DNA of 64,000 bases from Aporrectodea caliginosa (Eukaryota > Annelida > Clitellata > Crassiclitellata > Lumbricidae): positions 877,001 to 941,000 of the forward strand of contig JACEVL010000032.1 in NCBI GenBank assembly GCA_020284085.1, read 5' to 3'. A program made the position numbers and the translations under genes. Position 1 is the stretch's first letter. Each line of letters opens with the position of its first letter. Under the pieces are notes generated by a model. That model was not told where the DNA came from, ran no database searches, and worked only from the letters and a program-made list of their open reading frames with translations. Shown in pieces: positions 12,925-24,876 of this stretch.

Positions 12925-13171
12925 CTATTAGATTAGCTAGATGGAGCAGCAGAGGAGACGTAATTGAATCCCACAAGATTATTACTGAAAAGGAAGCAGT
13001 GCAGTGTGGTAGGTTCTTCAAATCAGCACCAATCAAGGCGACACAAGGACACAGTTTGTTAGATTATTTAAGAAACTGAAAGTGGACTTGTGTAATGGTT
13101 TGGATGACAGTGCTATCTCAGAGGACACAATCACTGCTTTTAAGAGGAAGCTAGGAGAGATAGGCTGTTAA
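12925..13171 (+). mobile_element. CR1-like LINE ORF2 C-terminus
   Basis: The plus strand reads RWSSRGDVIESHKIITEKEA followed by QCGRFFKSAP, then STRGHSL-like residues. After a frame change it reads NGLDDSAISEDTITAFKRK and ends with a stop at 13169-13171. This is the usual ending of CR1-type ORF2 (RGD.IE..KI..G, W..LP..VV.A.....FK..LD). It is 5'-truncated and internally deleted. Confidence 0.6.
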
Positions 13172-13866
13172 GCATTGCAGGTTAACTTACAGCAGTTCTA
13201 ACACAGATTATTCGTCTTCTGAACCATTTAAAACCCTTGCAATATAATATTTTAATCAAAAATGCTAGATTATGTGCACATAGTAACATGAAACGATTGC
13301 TTTGGAGTTTGAAGCGCTCGTTGATATCAAATCCAAAAATCGCTAGCACATTGTATGCGTTCTGGAGCCAGTGACCTGGATTCATCCATGTATGAGCAGA
13401 AATGCGTGATAGACCTATTAAGAATTACAACAAATTCGTGATTTCTGAGTTATTCGATTAAAGTAAATAATGCATATTCCTATTATATAAATTAGAACTT
13501 CGTCTAATTGATCACGAAGAATTATATAGCGCCCGTTCAAGGTTGTTACTCAAAGGTTGAAACTTTTTCGCATTCTGCTTCTCTGTGCGAGCGGATCCCG
13601 GTTCAGCTCCCGATGGTGGCTTATTTCATTGATGTGAAACACGTGCTGGCATGGTCCGATTATGAGGCGTGGTGCTCATTGAAACAGGCGTCGGGACCAC
13701 CCGATCGATTCATTGGAAAATGAGCAGGGTCGAGGATATAGGGTCGCTATATGAAAAAATGGTTATGCCTACATTTACGAATTAGGAACACTGTTAGGAA
13801 AGATTTTCTACGTTATGAAATCTCGATTAATTCCAACAAATTGTAAATCTTCTGAACCACTTAAAC

Positions 13867-13955
13867 TTTGTTATGCTACGCTATGATTTGTTATGTTATA
13901 TCGTGCTATGTTACGCTATGGTAGGCTGTGTTATGTAATGCTACGTTATGATATC
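13867..13955. repeat. Degenerate TTATG/CTACG short tandem repeat
   Basis: TTATGCTACG, TTATGTTAT and GTGCTATGTTACG words repeat irregularly. The flanking 13172-14084 holds no recognised gene. Confidence 0.6.
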
Positions 13956-14084
13956 GTTATTAATGGCGTTGGCAGGCCCACTCTAGAATGGAAAAGGTCG
14001 ACCATAGTCATGTGTTCCTATTTTTTCATGTAATCATACTGCGGTTTGTCCAACTTCTTTATGTTTATTTACATGACAAACGCA

Positions 14085-15214
14085 TATGGGTATATTTCAC
14101 AACCGAAGGCAAATTCAGAAATAGAATTAGAGAAAAAAAGTCATGAAAAATAAACAAATTTCTTACACAAATATTAGCATGGCAGTGCTGAAGCATAATT
14201 AATATTGAGCAGAGCTTACATTTGACAGATTTGGCCTAATTTTTCAATTTAGGATTTTTTACTATGTGAAACACATACAACTTTGATTCCTGAAAATATT
14301 TACAACTCCGTTACGTAATAAATACACAAATAATATACCGCCACTGTTTATAATAGTGACTAATTAGTATTAAGTGTGCATTAAATTATTACACAGCAAA
14401 ATAAATTATTATGACGATAAATTATCTACATGTACCATTAAATAAATTCATTTTAATAGAAAAATAAAGTAACGGAGTTGTAAAAGTTGTGAAATATTCA
14501 TAATTAGGTCTCCACGCTTAGCGGGCGAGTTAAGATATAAAAAATAATTAGTTTATAGTCTGCCAGGGTCTCAGTCCCAAGAATATTTTTGAAATAAAAA
14601 AAAATTATACATATACGCAAAATGCAATAATTACAGTCACGGAGTTGTAAATCTTTTAGAGCTATGACATTACTGGATAGATTTCCGAAAATTGTCAACA
14701 GAAGCAAACATCCATATTGATTTCTTTTTGGTATAATCAATGCAGAAATGTTCCCTGCTATCGAAGATGTCAACTGATAAAAATTGAGTTATCCATTTAT
14801 CCCACAGATGGCAGAAACCCCTTCGTAACGGAGTTGTAAGCAATATTTGAAGACATTGGAGTTTTATTTATTTTTAATTATTTAGTTCGTTAATAAGTTA
14901 ATAAAAACCGTATGCAGCAATGGATATGTGTAAGTTAATGATCTAAAAATTTAAAAAATCAGTTCAGCGCTTCAACTGGTACCCTATCGTAACGTTGAAT
15001 TGACGCACCATTAGAAAGGCAATGCAATTTCACTTTAGCTTTTTTTCTCATACTAATCATCTAAATAATATAACATAAACAATTTTTTATAACTAACTTA
15101 TGCCCTATGATGTATTTAAAAATTATACATTATAATTTTACTCTTTGTGTAAGCCGCCGAAAGGAGAAGACGAAAATTTATCTAATTTGCCTCCGGTTGT
15201 GAAATATACCCATA
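14085..15214. mobile_element. DNA transposon/MITE with TATGGGTATATTTCACAACC ends
   Basis: Inverted ends match over about 30 bp (TATGGGTATATTTCACAACC then G.AGGCAAATT). A TA on each side may be the target duplication, as in Tc1/mariner-like elements. The 1.1 kb interior is AT-rich without a transposase. It carries four copies of a TAACGGAGTTGTAA-like word: one inverted near 14301, the others near 14469, 14637 and 14825. Confidence 0.7.
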
Positions 15215-15215
15215 T

Positions 15216-16250
15216 ACTGAATAAGTTTTCAGAGTAGACCTATTTCATGCCCGGTCACTTGCACTTTAGAGCTTTATGCAATTATCTTCCAGATAATTGT
15301 GATAATTAGCTATGGCTAATTATTTCCTGTTACCCATAATCGACAGTTAGGCCCTTAAGGCCTGCATTTAGGCGCTTTGAAGTGCATGGCCTGCATGTTG
15401 TGCAGGGTTAAATTTACATGTCTGACCTGAATAGGATGTACAATATCCGTTATGGGCGCAGCTGTTAGATATAAATGGAAATTAGCCGACGGGCTTGAGG
15501 CCACCCGGATGAGTAAAGTATTTTACGATGATGATCAGAGACTTGTATCGGATGAGTCGATGTTTATCTCTCTCGTCAAGAGGTCGTTTCTGGCGTCTTT
15601 CTCAACGGCCCAGCGCTCGTGAATAAGCTGGTGCCCTGCTTATTGCTTTCGAGTGGCGCTCTATAAGTTTGGAGATAACGATTACGATTACGACGGAGAA
15701 GAAAGCGACACTAACGTTTGTGCGATAATTCTGTTTTCGCCTCAGCTCATTATAAAGCACTTGGCCTACGCCCTTGTTCAATCCATTTGGGTAGAACTGT
15801 AGAGTTATAAAATTCATATGGATCCATGACTGTTTGCGTCCTGTTGACTTCAGGTAAATATCATGCACGATAAAGTTCTCTTCTTATTCGCCTAATCCAG
15901 CAACGAAGCTTTTATTGATTATGTGCTCTATTATAAGTGCATACAAGGATGTGGGCCTATAAAATTTGTAAGTCTAACATAAGTAGGTCATAGGTTGCAT
16001 AGGATTTAGCATAAGTTCTCAAAATGCATCGTTACTGCTAAACATTTATCAGGTCTTCAGAGTTAAGCTTACAATGCTACGAAGTAAACTAACCTTCAGT
16101 ATCGTTATCGCCTGTGTCGTTACTTTGTGAAAGTTAAAATGTTATAGTAGAGTTCGATGATGATTACAGGTTGAATTATGTAGCATTAAAACCGCATTAT
16201 CATGCTCTTCACTAAGGAGTTGTTTTAAGTTCTATTCTGTCTCTCACTGA
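15216..16250. other. Gene-free stretch
   Basis: No coding region or complete repeat was recognised. Open frames here are short and show no family motif. Confidence 0.4.
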
Positions 16251-16252
16251 CG

Positions 16253-16500
16253 ATGAAGGTTGGTAGTATTTTTAAATCGTTATATAATTATGTTCATTTG
16301 TACATTCTAAGGAAATATGTCAGTTGCGTAGATTACTGTAACTTGCCTTTTACTCGTTTCAATAGGTATAACATAGTGAAGCTGCTGAAAGTTCATAGCT
16401 GTTTGCTTAGAGCCATTACCAGTACGTCAAAATATGAACATTGAAACCCTGTGCTTAAAATCTTTGCGTTGGCTTCCTGTTAACCCTATAGAACTACCTA
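16253..16500 (+). mobile_element. LINE ORF2 fragment
   Basis: The plus strand reads a weak VDYCN match, then FNRYNIVKLLKVHSCLLRAI and TSKYEH. After a frame shift it reads LKSLRWLPV. These are the usual tail blocks of LINE reverse transcriptase ORFs (LDYCN, VQN.AAR, L..LHWLPV). Confidence 0.55.
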
Positions 16501-16749
16501 AAGTTTTTTGCACTTACTGACTACCAGTGTGGTAAGCAAAAACATGTCCCGATCACCATTTATCATTGTTATGCATCAAAGAAGCTATTTTGTTAAAGTT
16601 TGTTTTCTTTCAAGCAGGGTAGCTTCTTTTTACATTTTTTTCTTCAAACCTGCACAGCCCTATTACTCTGTGTCCTGGAATAATGCATTGCAATGCATAA
16701 TGCCATGTCACATGTAGCAAGCATAACACAGCAATGTTAAGACATTTAA

Positions 16750-17521
16750 CCCTAGGGCTACCAAGCTTTTTTGTTACATCGGCTACCAAGGGGGTGGTGG
16801 TTACCACCCCCCTGGATTTCGTGTTTGGTTTCACATATCATAACTTGTAATAGAGCAATGGATTCAGCATTCATTTCTGCACAGAATGGTATATTTAGTT
16901 GTACATTATGTGAATGTACTTCGAAATTACATCACTTTTAACAACGGAACCCATTAATTAGCAATATTTTATATTATTGCGTACATTTTGCACTTTTTGG
17001 ATAAAAAATATAAGATTATGTGTGTTTTGAAACTAATCTATGTATAAAAGATACACACAATCATCCCTACACATGTTTATATAGCATAAATGTACATCCA
17101 TACATATATATCCAAACATTATATCGGTTTACGTTGTAATGCTGTATTCAGCCATTTTCACACAGATTACGCGTATTATTATTTATTTTGATCACTTCCG
17201 GTATTCAAAAGACAACGATTTAGGTATGCAAATGAAGCCCTGCATTCCCTCTAAAGAATTGTATAATTGTTTCTCTTCTAAGAAGAATAGTCAATAAGCT
17301 ATAGTCGAAAAACTAATGGGGTGGTATCCACCCCCTCTGGTGCCTCGGGTATTTCAGGTATAACTTTTGAATGGCGTGTACTACCACCATGATGTTTACC
17401 TCAAAATGTGCGCCAATGAATCTGCTACAGCTACCTAAAATACAAAAATTATATTCCATATGAAAAAATATATGCATAAAACGTAGGGGTGTGGTAACCA
17501 CCCCCCTTGGTAGCCCGAGGG
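16750..17521. mobile_element. TTAA MITE, family A (piggyBac-like ends)
   Basis: The ends are CCCTAGGGCTACCAAG and, inverted, CCCTCGGGCTACCAAGG, each abutted by TTAA (16746-16749 and 17522-17525). TTAA target duplication with CCC-starting ends is typical of piggyBac elements. A second inverted pair of GGTGGT/ACCACC runs lies just inside the ends. No transposase was seen. A larger copy in reverse orientation lies at 57861-59261, and a bare end at 19700-19727. Confidence 0.85.
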
Positions 17522-17535
17522 TTAACACTATCAGG

Positions 17536-18266
17536 TAGGGTGCCTCATGTGCCTCAAAATATTTCAAAAGTGTCTGTCCCTTTTTCAATTCTTTTCCTAT
17601 TACTAAAAAAGTGTGTTTACCAAAATTTGACAATATTCTGACATATTCTAGGTATGTCACCCAACAATTGAAGTTTTGCAATGGCGAACAATTACGAGGA
17701 TTCATTATACAAGTTACACATATCATGCCGCAATGATACTCCAATAGTTCTTATCATTGACAATGCTGCATTAGTCAATGGCCATCTCCAGAAGCATTGC
17801 AAAGATTTTAAAAAGTGATGGTAAAAAATTACCATCATATTGTAAAAAGACATTCATATTGCAAAGTCATAACATGTCATGCGTATAATGAATATCGTCG
17901 CTCGTTGGTTGTGATGCGTCTGCATGGATTTGCCGGTCTTGAAGCACAACTTGAAGCAATCTTGATAATGCTCTTTAATCTTTGGTGCTGACAGAAAATA
18001 CGAGCTGAGCTTCACTCCTCTTTCAGCACAGTCATTGATTACATTGATTGCAATGAGTGCTTCAATGTTTGTCATAGCGGCTTGGTAGTCGTTGCGGTTC
18101 GACCAGTCGGACACATCTTCATTGAGGAACCGAGTATCAACTTGTAATATTTCAAACATACATTGTATGCCATGAGTCAGTCTCTACAAGATTGGCAAGA
18201 GTTGTTATAACTGTGATCACAAGTCATCCAAAGCCCAAGCCAAATCTGTCCTACAGTCATTGCAAG
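17536..18266 (-). mobile_element. Truncated arm of the ATATCCAT-family transposon
   Basis: It starts with TAGGGTGCCTCATGTGCC and matches the left arm of the element at 43862-46147 almost throughout, ending abruptly at 18266. The minus strand 18159-17854 encodes the transposase segment with DWSNRNDYQAAMTNIEALI and then NDCAERGVKLSS, found in the sister copies too. The other end is missing, so this is a solo arm. Confidence 0.75.
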
Positions 18267-18489
18267 ACACAGATAAACACCGCGACAGACAGACAGACAA
18301 ATTACCGCGACAGACCCACATACTGATATGCAGATCAACAAAATTCTAAAGAAGTTGTTAATCCACTTGTAGGACGCGCAAACAAATGCTACAATTTCAT
18401 CTAGTGGGCGTTTTTAAAACCGTGCTGCCATCTAGAGAATACATAGGAAACATTTGCAATAAGTATCGCGACAGAACTGCGTTGAAATT

Positions 18490-18900
18490 TGTAATGATTC
18501 AGTCATTTATTGCAGTTAAGTAATCTGCTGAGGGATAGGGAGTCAGCGCAGAACATCCCTCATGTAGTCAGTCACAAGGCCGTATCTCGTGATGCGACCG
18601 AAGAGGCTCGCCGCCTTGCGTAGAACCTGATCCAGGCCCCCAACCCTAGCCGCAGGGAGACCCAGGTAGAGAGCGCTGCAGTTATCGAGACGAGACACAA
18701 CAAAGGTGTGAACCACGTTCAAGCAGCATTAGAAGCGTCAAAGAACGGGAGACCACCTTAAGCTGGCGTAACTGTCATAGTCCTGTCAGATCAGTGGAAT
18801 GTGCTGCGTAAAGGTTAGCTCTTGATCTAGCGTGACACCAAGATCTCGGACTGAAGATGAGAAGAGAAATTGTGGATAGGCCTATTCCGAATGAAGGGCC
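18490..18900 (-). mobile_element. LINE reverse-transcriptase fragment, minus strand
   Basis: The minus strand reads GVTLDQELTFTQHI, then VHTFVVSRLDNCSALYLGLP and LDQVLRKAASLFGRITRYG. These are the C-terminal blocks of a non-LTR retrotransposon ORF2 (LGV.LD..L.....H; SRLDYCN.L..GLP). Stops interrupt it. Confidence 0.65.
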
Positions 18901-19199
18901 TCCAGGTCGATCTTGGTAAACTATTGGTGGTGATCATGATCCTGCGCACTCTACTCGCTCGGCTTCACCGCCTCTTTTTTTCTGCTCAGGACTACGGATG
19001 CTCACGGACAAGATTGAGGGGCTTCGTGCTTCAACTGACAGTTCGTCTCCTCCTCGGTACTCAACCACCAAAGCCTCGTTCGACGGCTTTCGCCCCATCG
19101 TGGAGTCGGAGTTACGTCGAGTAACTTTTCCAACTCGAAGCCCTGTGAACTCGATTCTCTTCCGCCGTTCATCATTGTTGACATTAGGCCTATAGATTA

Positions 19200-19560
19200 C
19201 ATTATTGCTTTTTTACTGTATATGTTCAACAGGTCACCTTCCCTCATCCCAGAAATGCGCAATTGTCTTTCCGACCTTGAAAAAGCCTAATCTTGATCCT
19301 ATTGAGTAGTAGTGTAACTGGGAGTTCTTGGACACCCACGTGACCTCTGACGAGAACTCTCATCTTAAACTGCTACTTTAATAAATGTCTGCCAAAATTA
19401 CCGTCGCATCTTCAAAATTTCTTTTCTTTCAAAAACTCTTGAAAGGCTTGTATCTATTCAGTTCTTACCTTTTCTTGAACAATCTAGTCTGCTGCCTGCT
19501 AGACAGTCTGGTTTCAGGGGTCACCATTCCACGGAAACGGCTCTTCTATCATTACTTTCT
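19200..19560 (+). mobile_element. LINE reverse-transcriptase fragment, plus strand
   Basis: The plus strand reads SFLSKTLERLVSIQFLPFLE then LLPARQSGFRGHHSTETALL, the block RT1-RT2 signature of CR1/L2-like LINEs. Upstream decayed sequence (MFNRSPSLIPEMRNCLSDLE) may belong to the same copy. Confidence 0.65.
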
Positions 19561-19565
19561 GACAT

Positions 19566-19622
19566 ATTGTATTGTATTGTATTGTATTGTAGTGTATTGT
19601 ATTGCATTGTATTGTATTGTAT
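19566..19622. repeat. (ATTGT)n microsatellite
   Basis: Pentamer ATTGT, about eleven units with two substitutions. It is followed by TATAAAGCGCCTCTCATAGG, the hairpin end shared by SINEs and LINEs in this window. Confidence 0.9.
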
Positions 19623-19699
19623 TCAAACATTTATAAAGCGCCTCTCATAGGGTGAACCATTCAGAGGCGCTCCTAGTGCGCAAGGCCAAAGAGAAGAAA

Positions 19700-19727
19700 A
19701 CCACCCCCCCCCTTGGTAGCCCGAGGG
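19700..19727. mobile_element. Solo end of TTAA MITE family A
   Basis: CCTTGGTAGCCCGAGGG followed by TTAA, identical to the right end of the copy at 16750-17521. The interior and the other end are absent. Confidence 0.65.
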
Positions 19728-19851
19728 TTAACACGCGCTGGAATTATAGATGTGTGGTCTTCAGTGGATAACCGGTGGCGGCGGTCGCCCGACGTCCTAG
19801 TTCCGCAATGAACTCTCGGTCTGACCTATTTATGGAGCCCAATGAAACTAG

Positions 19852-20062
19852 GGCGCGGTGTGTAGGGGTATTTTCGGTGCCTTGCAGCCGGAGGGTTGCG
19901 GGTTCGAATCCGCCTCAAACCGCCGCGTAGGGACCCTGGGCAAGTCCTTCACTCGCAATTATTGCTCATGCGCTTCGGCGTGAAACTCCGATCAGTGTCC
20001 ACGCTGTAGTCGGGAGCGCCTCTGAGTAGAAATCTTGAAGGGGCGCTATAACAAGTGCTCAT
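19852..20062 (+). mobile_element. tRNA-derived SINE, copy 1
   Basis: A tRNA-like head holds an A-box-like region and a B box GGTTCGAATCC near 19901. A conserved body follows (TGCTCATGCGCTTCGGCG) and a tail GAGCGCCTCTGAGTAGAA...GGGGCGCTATAA. The 3' end is (CATA)n. It is clearly the same family as 24361-24590. Confidence 0.82.
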
Positions 20063-20131
20063 ACATACATACATACATACATACATACATACAAACATAC
20101 ATACATACATACATACATACATACATACATA
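20063..20131. repeat. (CATA)n SINE tail microsatellite
   Basis: About seventeen CATA units with one variant, directly at the 3' end of the SINE. Confidence 0.9.
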
Positions 20132-20164
20132 GGGCCATGGGGACGAAATTGTGAGTTGCAGGAA

Positions 20165-20680
20165 GATCTGCGTATTTTGGGACTTTGCCCGAGGTGCCTA
20201 GTTCAGCCGCGTTTCGGTGTTGTCGACATAATCGGGATGTAGGATTCTGCGCGAGTATGGATGTTGGTTATGTCCCAGGTCATGTACTTTCCCCCTGCCC
20301 GCGGTACGAGCGTCGCTCCATCCGGTCTCTTCCCATCGCTGCGCAGGAACCGTGGGGGTTCTTTCGAGCTGGGGATGTCCGCTCTCTGGATAGCTTTTCA
20401 TATGGTGTCACTCATCGCGAAGTGGCGGCTTGCTCGTCCCCCAGATTGGCTGCTCACCAGTCCGTGGTGACCTCCTGGGTCCGCAATCTCACCACATTGG
20501 CATTGATGTGGAGCGCACAGGTTGAGTCCCAGGCGGAGGCCAACTGCCACTCGGATCGTTTCATTGCTCAGGCCTAGTCCGCAGGACGCAATTGGAAGGT
20601 CGAAAGCCAGTCCTCGGCGTGGGGCGATGAAACCGCTACCAGTCTTGCCCGGTTGAGTGGGTCGACTTGACTTCATCAAT
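20165..20680 (-). mobile_element. Retrotransposon ORF C-terminus with zinc knuckle and nuclease-like motif
   Basis: The minus strand reads IRVAVGLRLGLNLC then CHQC/CxC-type spacing (APHQCQCGE) and GxHGL. After one TGA it reads DGKRPDGATLVP then TWDITNIHT. This block (Cys cluster, then KRPDG...WDVT) ends the polymerase ORF of a widespread animal retroelement group. The RPD...D spacing resembles a PD-(D/E)XK nuclease. It is a 5'-truncated fragment, and the exact clade is not certain. Confidence 0.6.
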
Positions 20681-20856
20681 CAAGGGTCTCTCGCAGGTCT
20701 TCTCTCTGTTCTGTGCTGGTGCATCGCCTCTTAGTAACAACGATCTGCGAGCTTCTTGGATTTCCTTCTCGTAATCATCCATCAGTTCCTCGCGGTCGAG
20801 GATGGCACTCGAATTTGCGTCGGTTTAGACAGATATTCAGTGATTGTACCAGATCC

Positions 20857-21057
<201 letters not shown>

Positions 21058-21519
21058 CACCAATGTTCCAAAAATAAAAATTTCACCTTTGATTATGAAT
21101 GCACACTTTCTATTGGATTTTTACAGTGGATTTTTAATATGTTAGCAAGCACATTTATTTTAAAATGTGATGAGATTAGACAATTAGATTAACCTCAGGT
21201 TTGTGCATTAAAAGCTGACAAATTTGCCAGTATTATAATATCCATTGTTTAACATCATGTGGCTTTCAGTCTATCAGGGCCTTAAGCGTTAATCGAATAG
21301 ACAGTCATTATCTTATTCCCTATTTTGATCTTTGTTACTTAACAGAAAAGATGATCACTTCTTCAAAGGCAGTAAGAACAATCAAAGACCAAATGAGACA
21401 AGTAGGTTGATTTAGCTGCTGAGACAAATTAACGGTCAATATGACACTAATATAATGTTTTTTATGAGACGAGGTGTGAAGGTAAATACAGGTAGGACTA
21501 TTGCCTATATTTTCTAGGG

Positions 21520-21890
21520 TAGTGCTTCCCAAAGTGGTGGTCCGCGGACCGGTGAGGGTCCGCGAACAATCAGTTGCCGGTCCGCAAAGTGAGTAAAAAA
21601 CTGATCAAATTGTCTCGGAATCAAGAAATGGCTATTATATTTTTTAAGGTCATAGCAAAAAACCTTCATTAGACTAGCTTTTAAAGGGCAATAAAGTCAT
21701 AGAATTGGCTAAACATGCACTTAAATCAATTTTAATACATACTAGTCTTGAGGAATTTAGGTGATCGAAAACGAAACAGATAAATAATTAATCAAATTTG
21801 GCACCGGTCTTCCTGCAGTGAGAAGAAAGGCAACTTCTCCAAAAGTTGATACCTGCCGGACCGTGACAATGAAACGATTGGGAAGCGCTG
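21520..21890. mobile_element. hAT MITE, 371 bp
   Basis: The ends TAGTGCTTCCCAAAG and (inverted) CAGCGCTTCCCAATC are the familiar hAT-type CAGTG.TTCCCAA terminus. The left end is followed by the GGTCCGCGGACC palindrome common in that group. The flanks TTCTAGGG (21512-21519) and TTCTAGCG (21891-21898) are an 8-bp duplication with one mismatch. No coding capacity. Confidence 0.75.
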
Positions 21891-21898
21891 TTCTAGCG

Positions 21899-23439
21899 GA
21901 CTGCGACCCGCCTAGCAGCGGCAATAACGGAGTAGTACCAGGGCTGGAAAGAGCAAGTCACAACCCTCTTAGACTTATTTGGAAAAAGCTTATACAGGAT
22001 TTCATAGAGAGATGAATTTATTTGGGCAACAAGATCGGTAGCTGACTGCTATTTCTACTGGATGGCCTATTATCACTCTACAAATATGACTCAGCCAGAT
22101 ATATTTCTAACAGCCGAACAGCTGCACTGCGTTATAATAAGATCAAGTGTATGACTCGTGTCATACGTGTGAGAGCGTTATTATAAATTCCGAAGGAGAA
22201 GAACCCAAGAATTCAAATAAATTCAAGAATTGTCTGGAATTCAGGAAAAAGTCATGCATTAATGAGAGAGAGAGGACGGTAAACATTAACAAAAGTAAGG
22301 TGCCGATTTCCAGTTCATGGTTGCGGTGTGGCTTTCAAATGAGTCAGGAGTTGGAATAGATGCAGAAAAGCGAACAAGGTTCAGATGTGATTTGCGAGGA
22401 AAGGCAACTTCTCCAAAAGTTGATTCAGTCAAGTTTCATTTACAGTAGAAAGGATGGACGAACGATATCTGGAATGAGTGTCAGACGACTGGAGTCAAGT
22501 TTCGTTGAGAGTAAGAACGATCGCATCTTGAATACATAAGGAAAATGTCATAGAACTTTAACTCTTGTAAGCTTATGATCTACTTTTAGGATCTCAGAAT
22601 TTCAATGCCAAAAATTATAGGCTGCATTGCTCAGATAACATATTTAACGGGTGCTTAGCCAAGGCCGATCAACTGAACCCCACGTGGCCAAGTTTGGTGT
22701 CAAGTCGATCGGGACTCCCGACCGTTGAGGCCAAAAGAATGCCCAAGCTTATAATTATGGCAAAAAGTGTCTCTCTGGAAGCGAAACTTTCGTGTATAAT
22801 GTTCACAGAATCGTCAACACTGGCTTAACCTTTCATCAGTTGAAGACCAAATTTGTTCAGTTTAATCAATTTAGTTGTTGATCTAATTCCACACACGACG
22901 TACTACAATTGAAAGCAAGCTATCTAGATTCTAAGGATATAATATTATTATACCTCTGCTTTTATCCTTTTTTGTGATGGGCCAAAATATCGCTGACAAT
23001 TTGGCCTCTGTGAATTTCACTTTCATATCTGTTGTTAGGTAGCCTACTTCGCATCTCACCGGATTATTCTCTTTCTCTGTAATTTCGGAGAATTATGTTG
23101 TCTAAATGATGAACTTGCTGAGTAATTTCTAAGAGACTGGAATTCAATGTTTACGTGTGTAAGACTTTTTCTTCTCTTCTCTGTGGATTTTGTACAACTT
23201 AGACCGAATTTCGCTCGCATGTTATCTTGGCCTACGTGACTCTATGACAAGTGATGGACTTCTTGATTTGCGGTCATCAACATCCGTATTAAATTGTAAC
23301 TTTTTTATGTTTTCTCTTTGCTTTGACATTTCACTCGCTCGCCTTTTAACACACCAACCTACCTACTTATTAATTATTGAAACTACTATTATATTATATG
23401 GCTAATTTCTGTATAACACAAATTTTCTCTTCTGAACAG
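21899..23439. other. Gene-free stretch upstream of the CARD exon
   Basis: No exon was recognised. If the host gene has an upstream first exon it should lie here or further left, but I could not find a phase-0 donor with a convincing CARD helix-1 sequence. Confidence 0.4.
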
Positions 23440-23677
23440 TACAGAGACTTTTTGGAGGAACGTATGGATTCTGATTTTGGACTTCTAGACAAACTGCGTG
23501 CCAACGGAACCATTGGTTGGAGAGAAATGGATGATGTTAAGAGCCAAGGTTCTTCATGTAGGAGAAACGCACAGCTTTTGGATTACATTTTGACCAAAGA
23601 TCAATGTGATGGTTTGATTACGGCTCTCCGAGATGCAGATCAGATTCATATCGTGAACTATTTAACAGCGAATGGAG
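23440..23677 (+). CDS. Host gene exon: CARD domain 1
   Basis: The acceptor TTCTGAACAG precedes the exon and the donor GAG|GTAAGA follows it; the exon is 238 nt and leaves phase 1. It encodes about 79 residues with the CARD pattern of six amphipathic helices (YRDFLEERMDSDFGLLDKLR, then GTIGWREMDDV, LLDYILTKDQCDGLITAL, IVNYLTANGG). CARDs are death-fold adaptors that pair with other CARDs in apoptosis and innate-immune complexes in the cytosol. The frame is also open upstream through FSSEQ, so a start inside the preceding sequence is possible; no certain start codon was identified. Its phase matches the microexon at 33576. The CARD call rests on pattern, without a profile search. Confidence 0.7.
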
Positions 23678-24360
23678 GTAAGAACTGGATTGAATGAACG
23701 GAGGTCAGTCAGGTGAAGTAAGTATACTAAGCTACGTGTTTGTGAAGATTATTATCTCCTTTCGAGTGGTCCCTTTCTACATTGAAAGTTTTCTTATTGT
23801 ATATAATTATGTATTCTGACACACTTACTCTCCAAAAACTATATTTCTACTCCTAGTCCTTGGGCTTCTGTGACCCCGGTCTGCGTTTTACTTCACTTCA
23901 AATAGCAAATATTGATTCTTGTCCTGTCTTTGACATCTGCGGATGGTTGGTATAACCATCACCCGTCCGTCTTCAATCGCTTCGATCTGATATCACATGA
24001 CTACCTTAGATAATCACCATTTTTAATCTTATTAGTTATAGATGTTGCGCATGCTCAAGATCCGGTTATGGAACCATTTCTAATTCATTCAATTCAATTC
24101 AATTTAATGATCCAAAAAACAATCAGGAGAAATGGAAAAAACAAGCAGTATCATGACATAGAGTTGCATGTTTCCAAGTTACATATGAGACATGCTTGAC
24201 TGCTGTTGTTAGTGAGAACAATAGGCACCCAAAAGGGACTAGTCCCGCTGAGGTGGGGGCCTATTAATTTATAACAAAGTAAAGTGGGTAAAAGATGACG
24301 GAGGCTGCATAAATATAAATAATAATCGGGATCTGTCAATGCACACATATACAGTATACA

Positions 24361-24590
24361 GGGCGCGGTGGTGCAGAGGTATGTTCGTTGCTTTGCAGCC
24401 GGAGGGTTGCGGGTTCGAATCCAACTCAAGCCGCCGCGTTTGGACCCTGGGCAAGTTCTTCACTCGCAATTGCTCATGCGCTTCGGCGTGAAACTCCGAT
24501 TCAGTGTCCGCGCTGTAGTCGGGAGCGCCTCTGAGTAGAAATCTTGAAGGGGCGCTATAACAAGACAATGCTCATACATACATTAGAAAA
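24361..24590 (+). mobile_element. tRNA-derived SINE, copy 2
   Basis: GGCGCGGTGGTGCAGAGG (A-box region), B box GGTTCGAATCC near 24411, the body TGCTCATGCGCTTCGGCG, the tail GAGCGCCTCTGAGTAGAA...GGCGCTATAA, and a short CATACATACAT end. It is closely similar to copy 1 at 19852. Confidence 0.85.
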
Positions 24591-24876
24591 GATAACACTC
24601 ATCTTAACTAAATCTTAACTAATATGTTCCACTGTTTGTGCACGCAATCAGTGTCTGAAATGTCTGTAACATAATGAAGTTCGGATACTGGGCGGAAGGC
24701 TGTTCCATGGGACTGGGCCCTGGTATCAGATAGACATTTTACGAGAATTTCTTCTGGCGTATATGCTTCTGTAGTCTTGCTTATTTCTCATAATATTAAT
24801 TGTATGCGGAATTTGACTAAAATATTATGAACATGAAGAAGGAAGGAGATTATTGTGGTAGGCCTACTACATAAAT

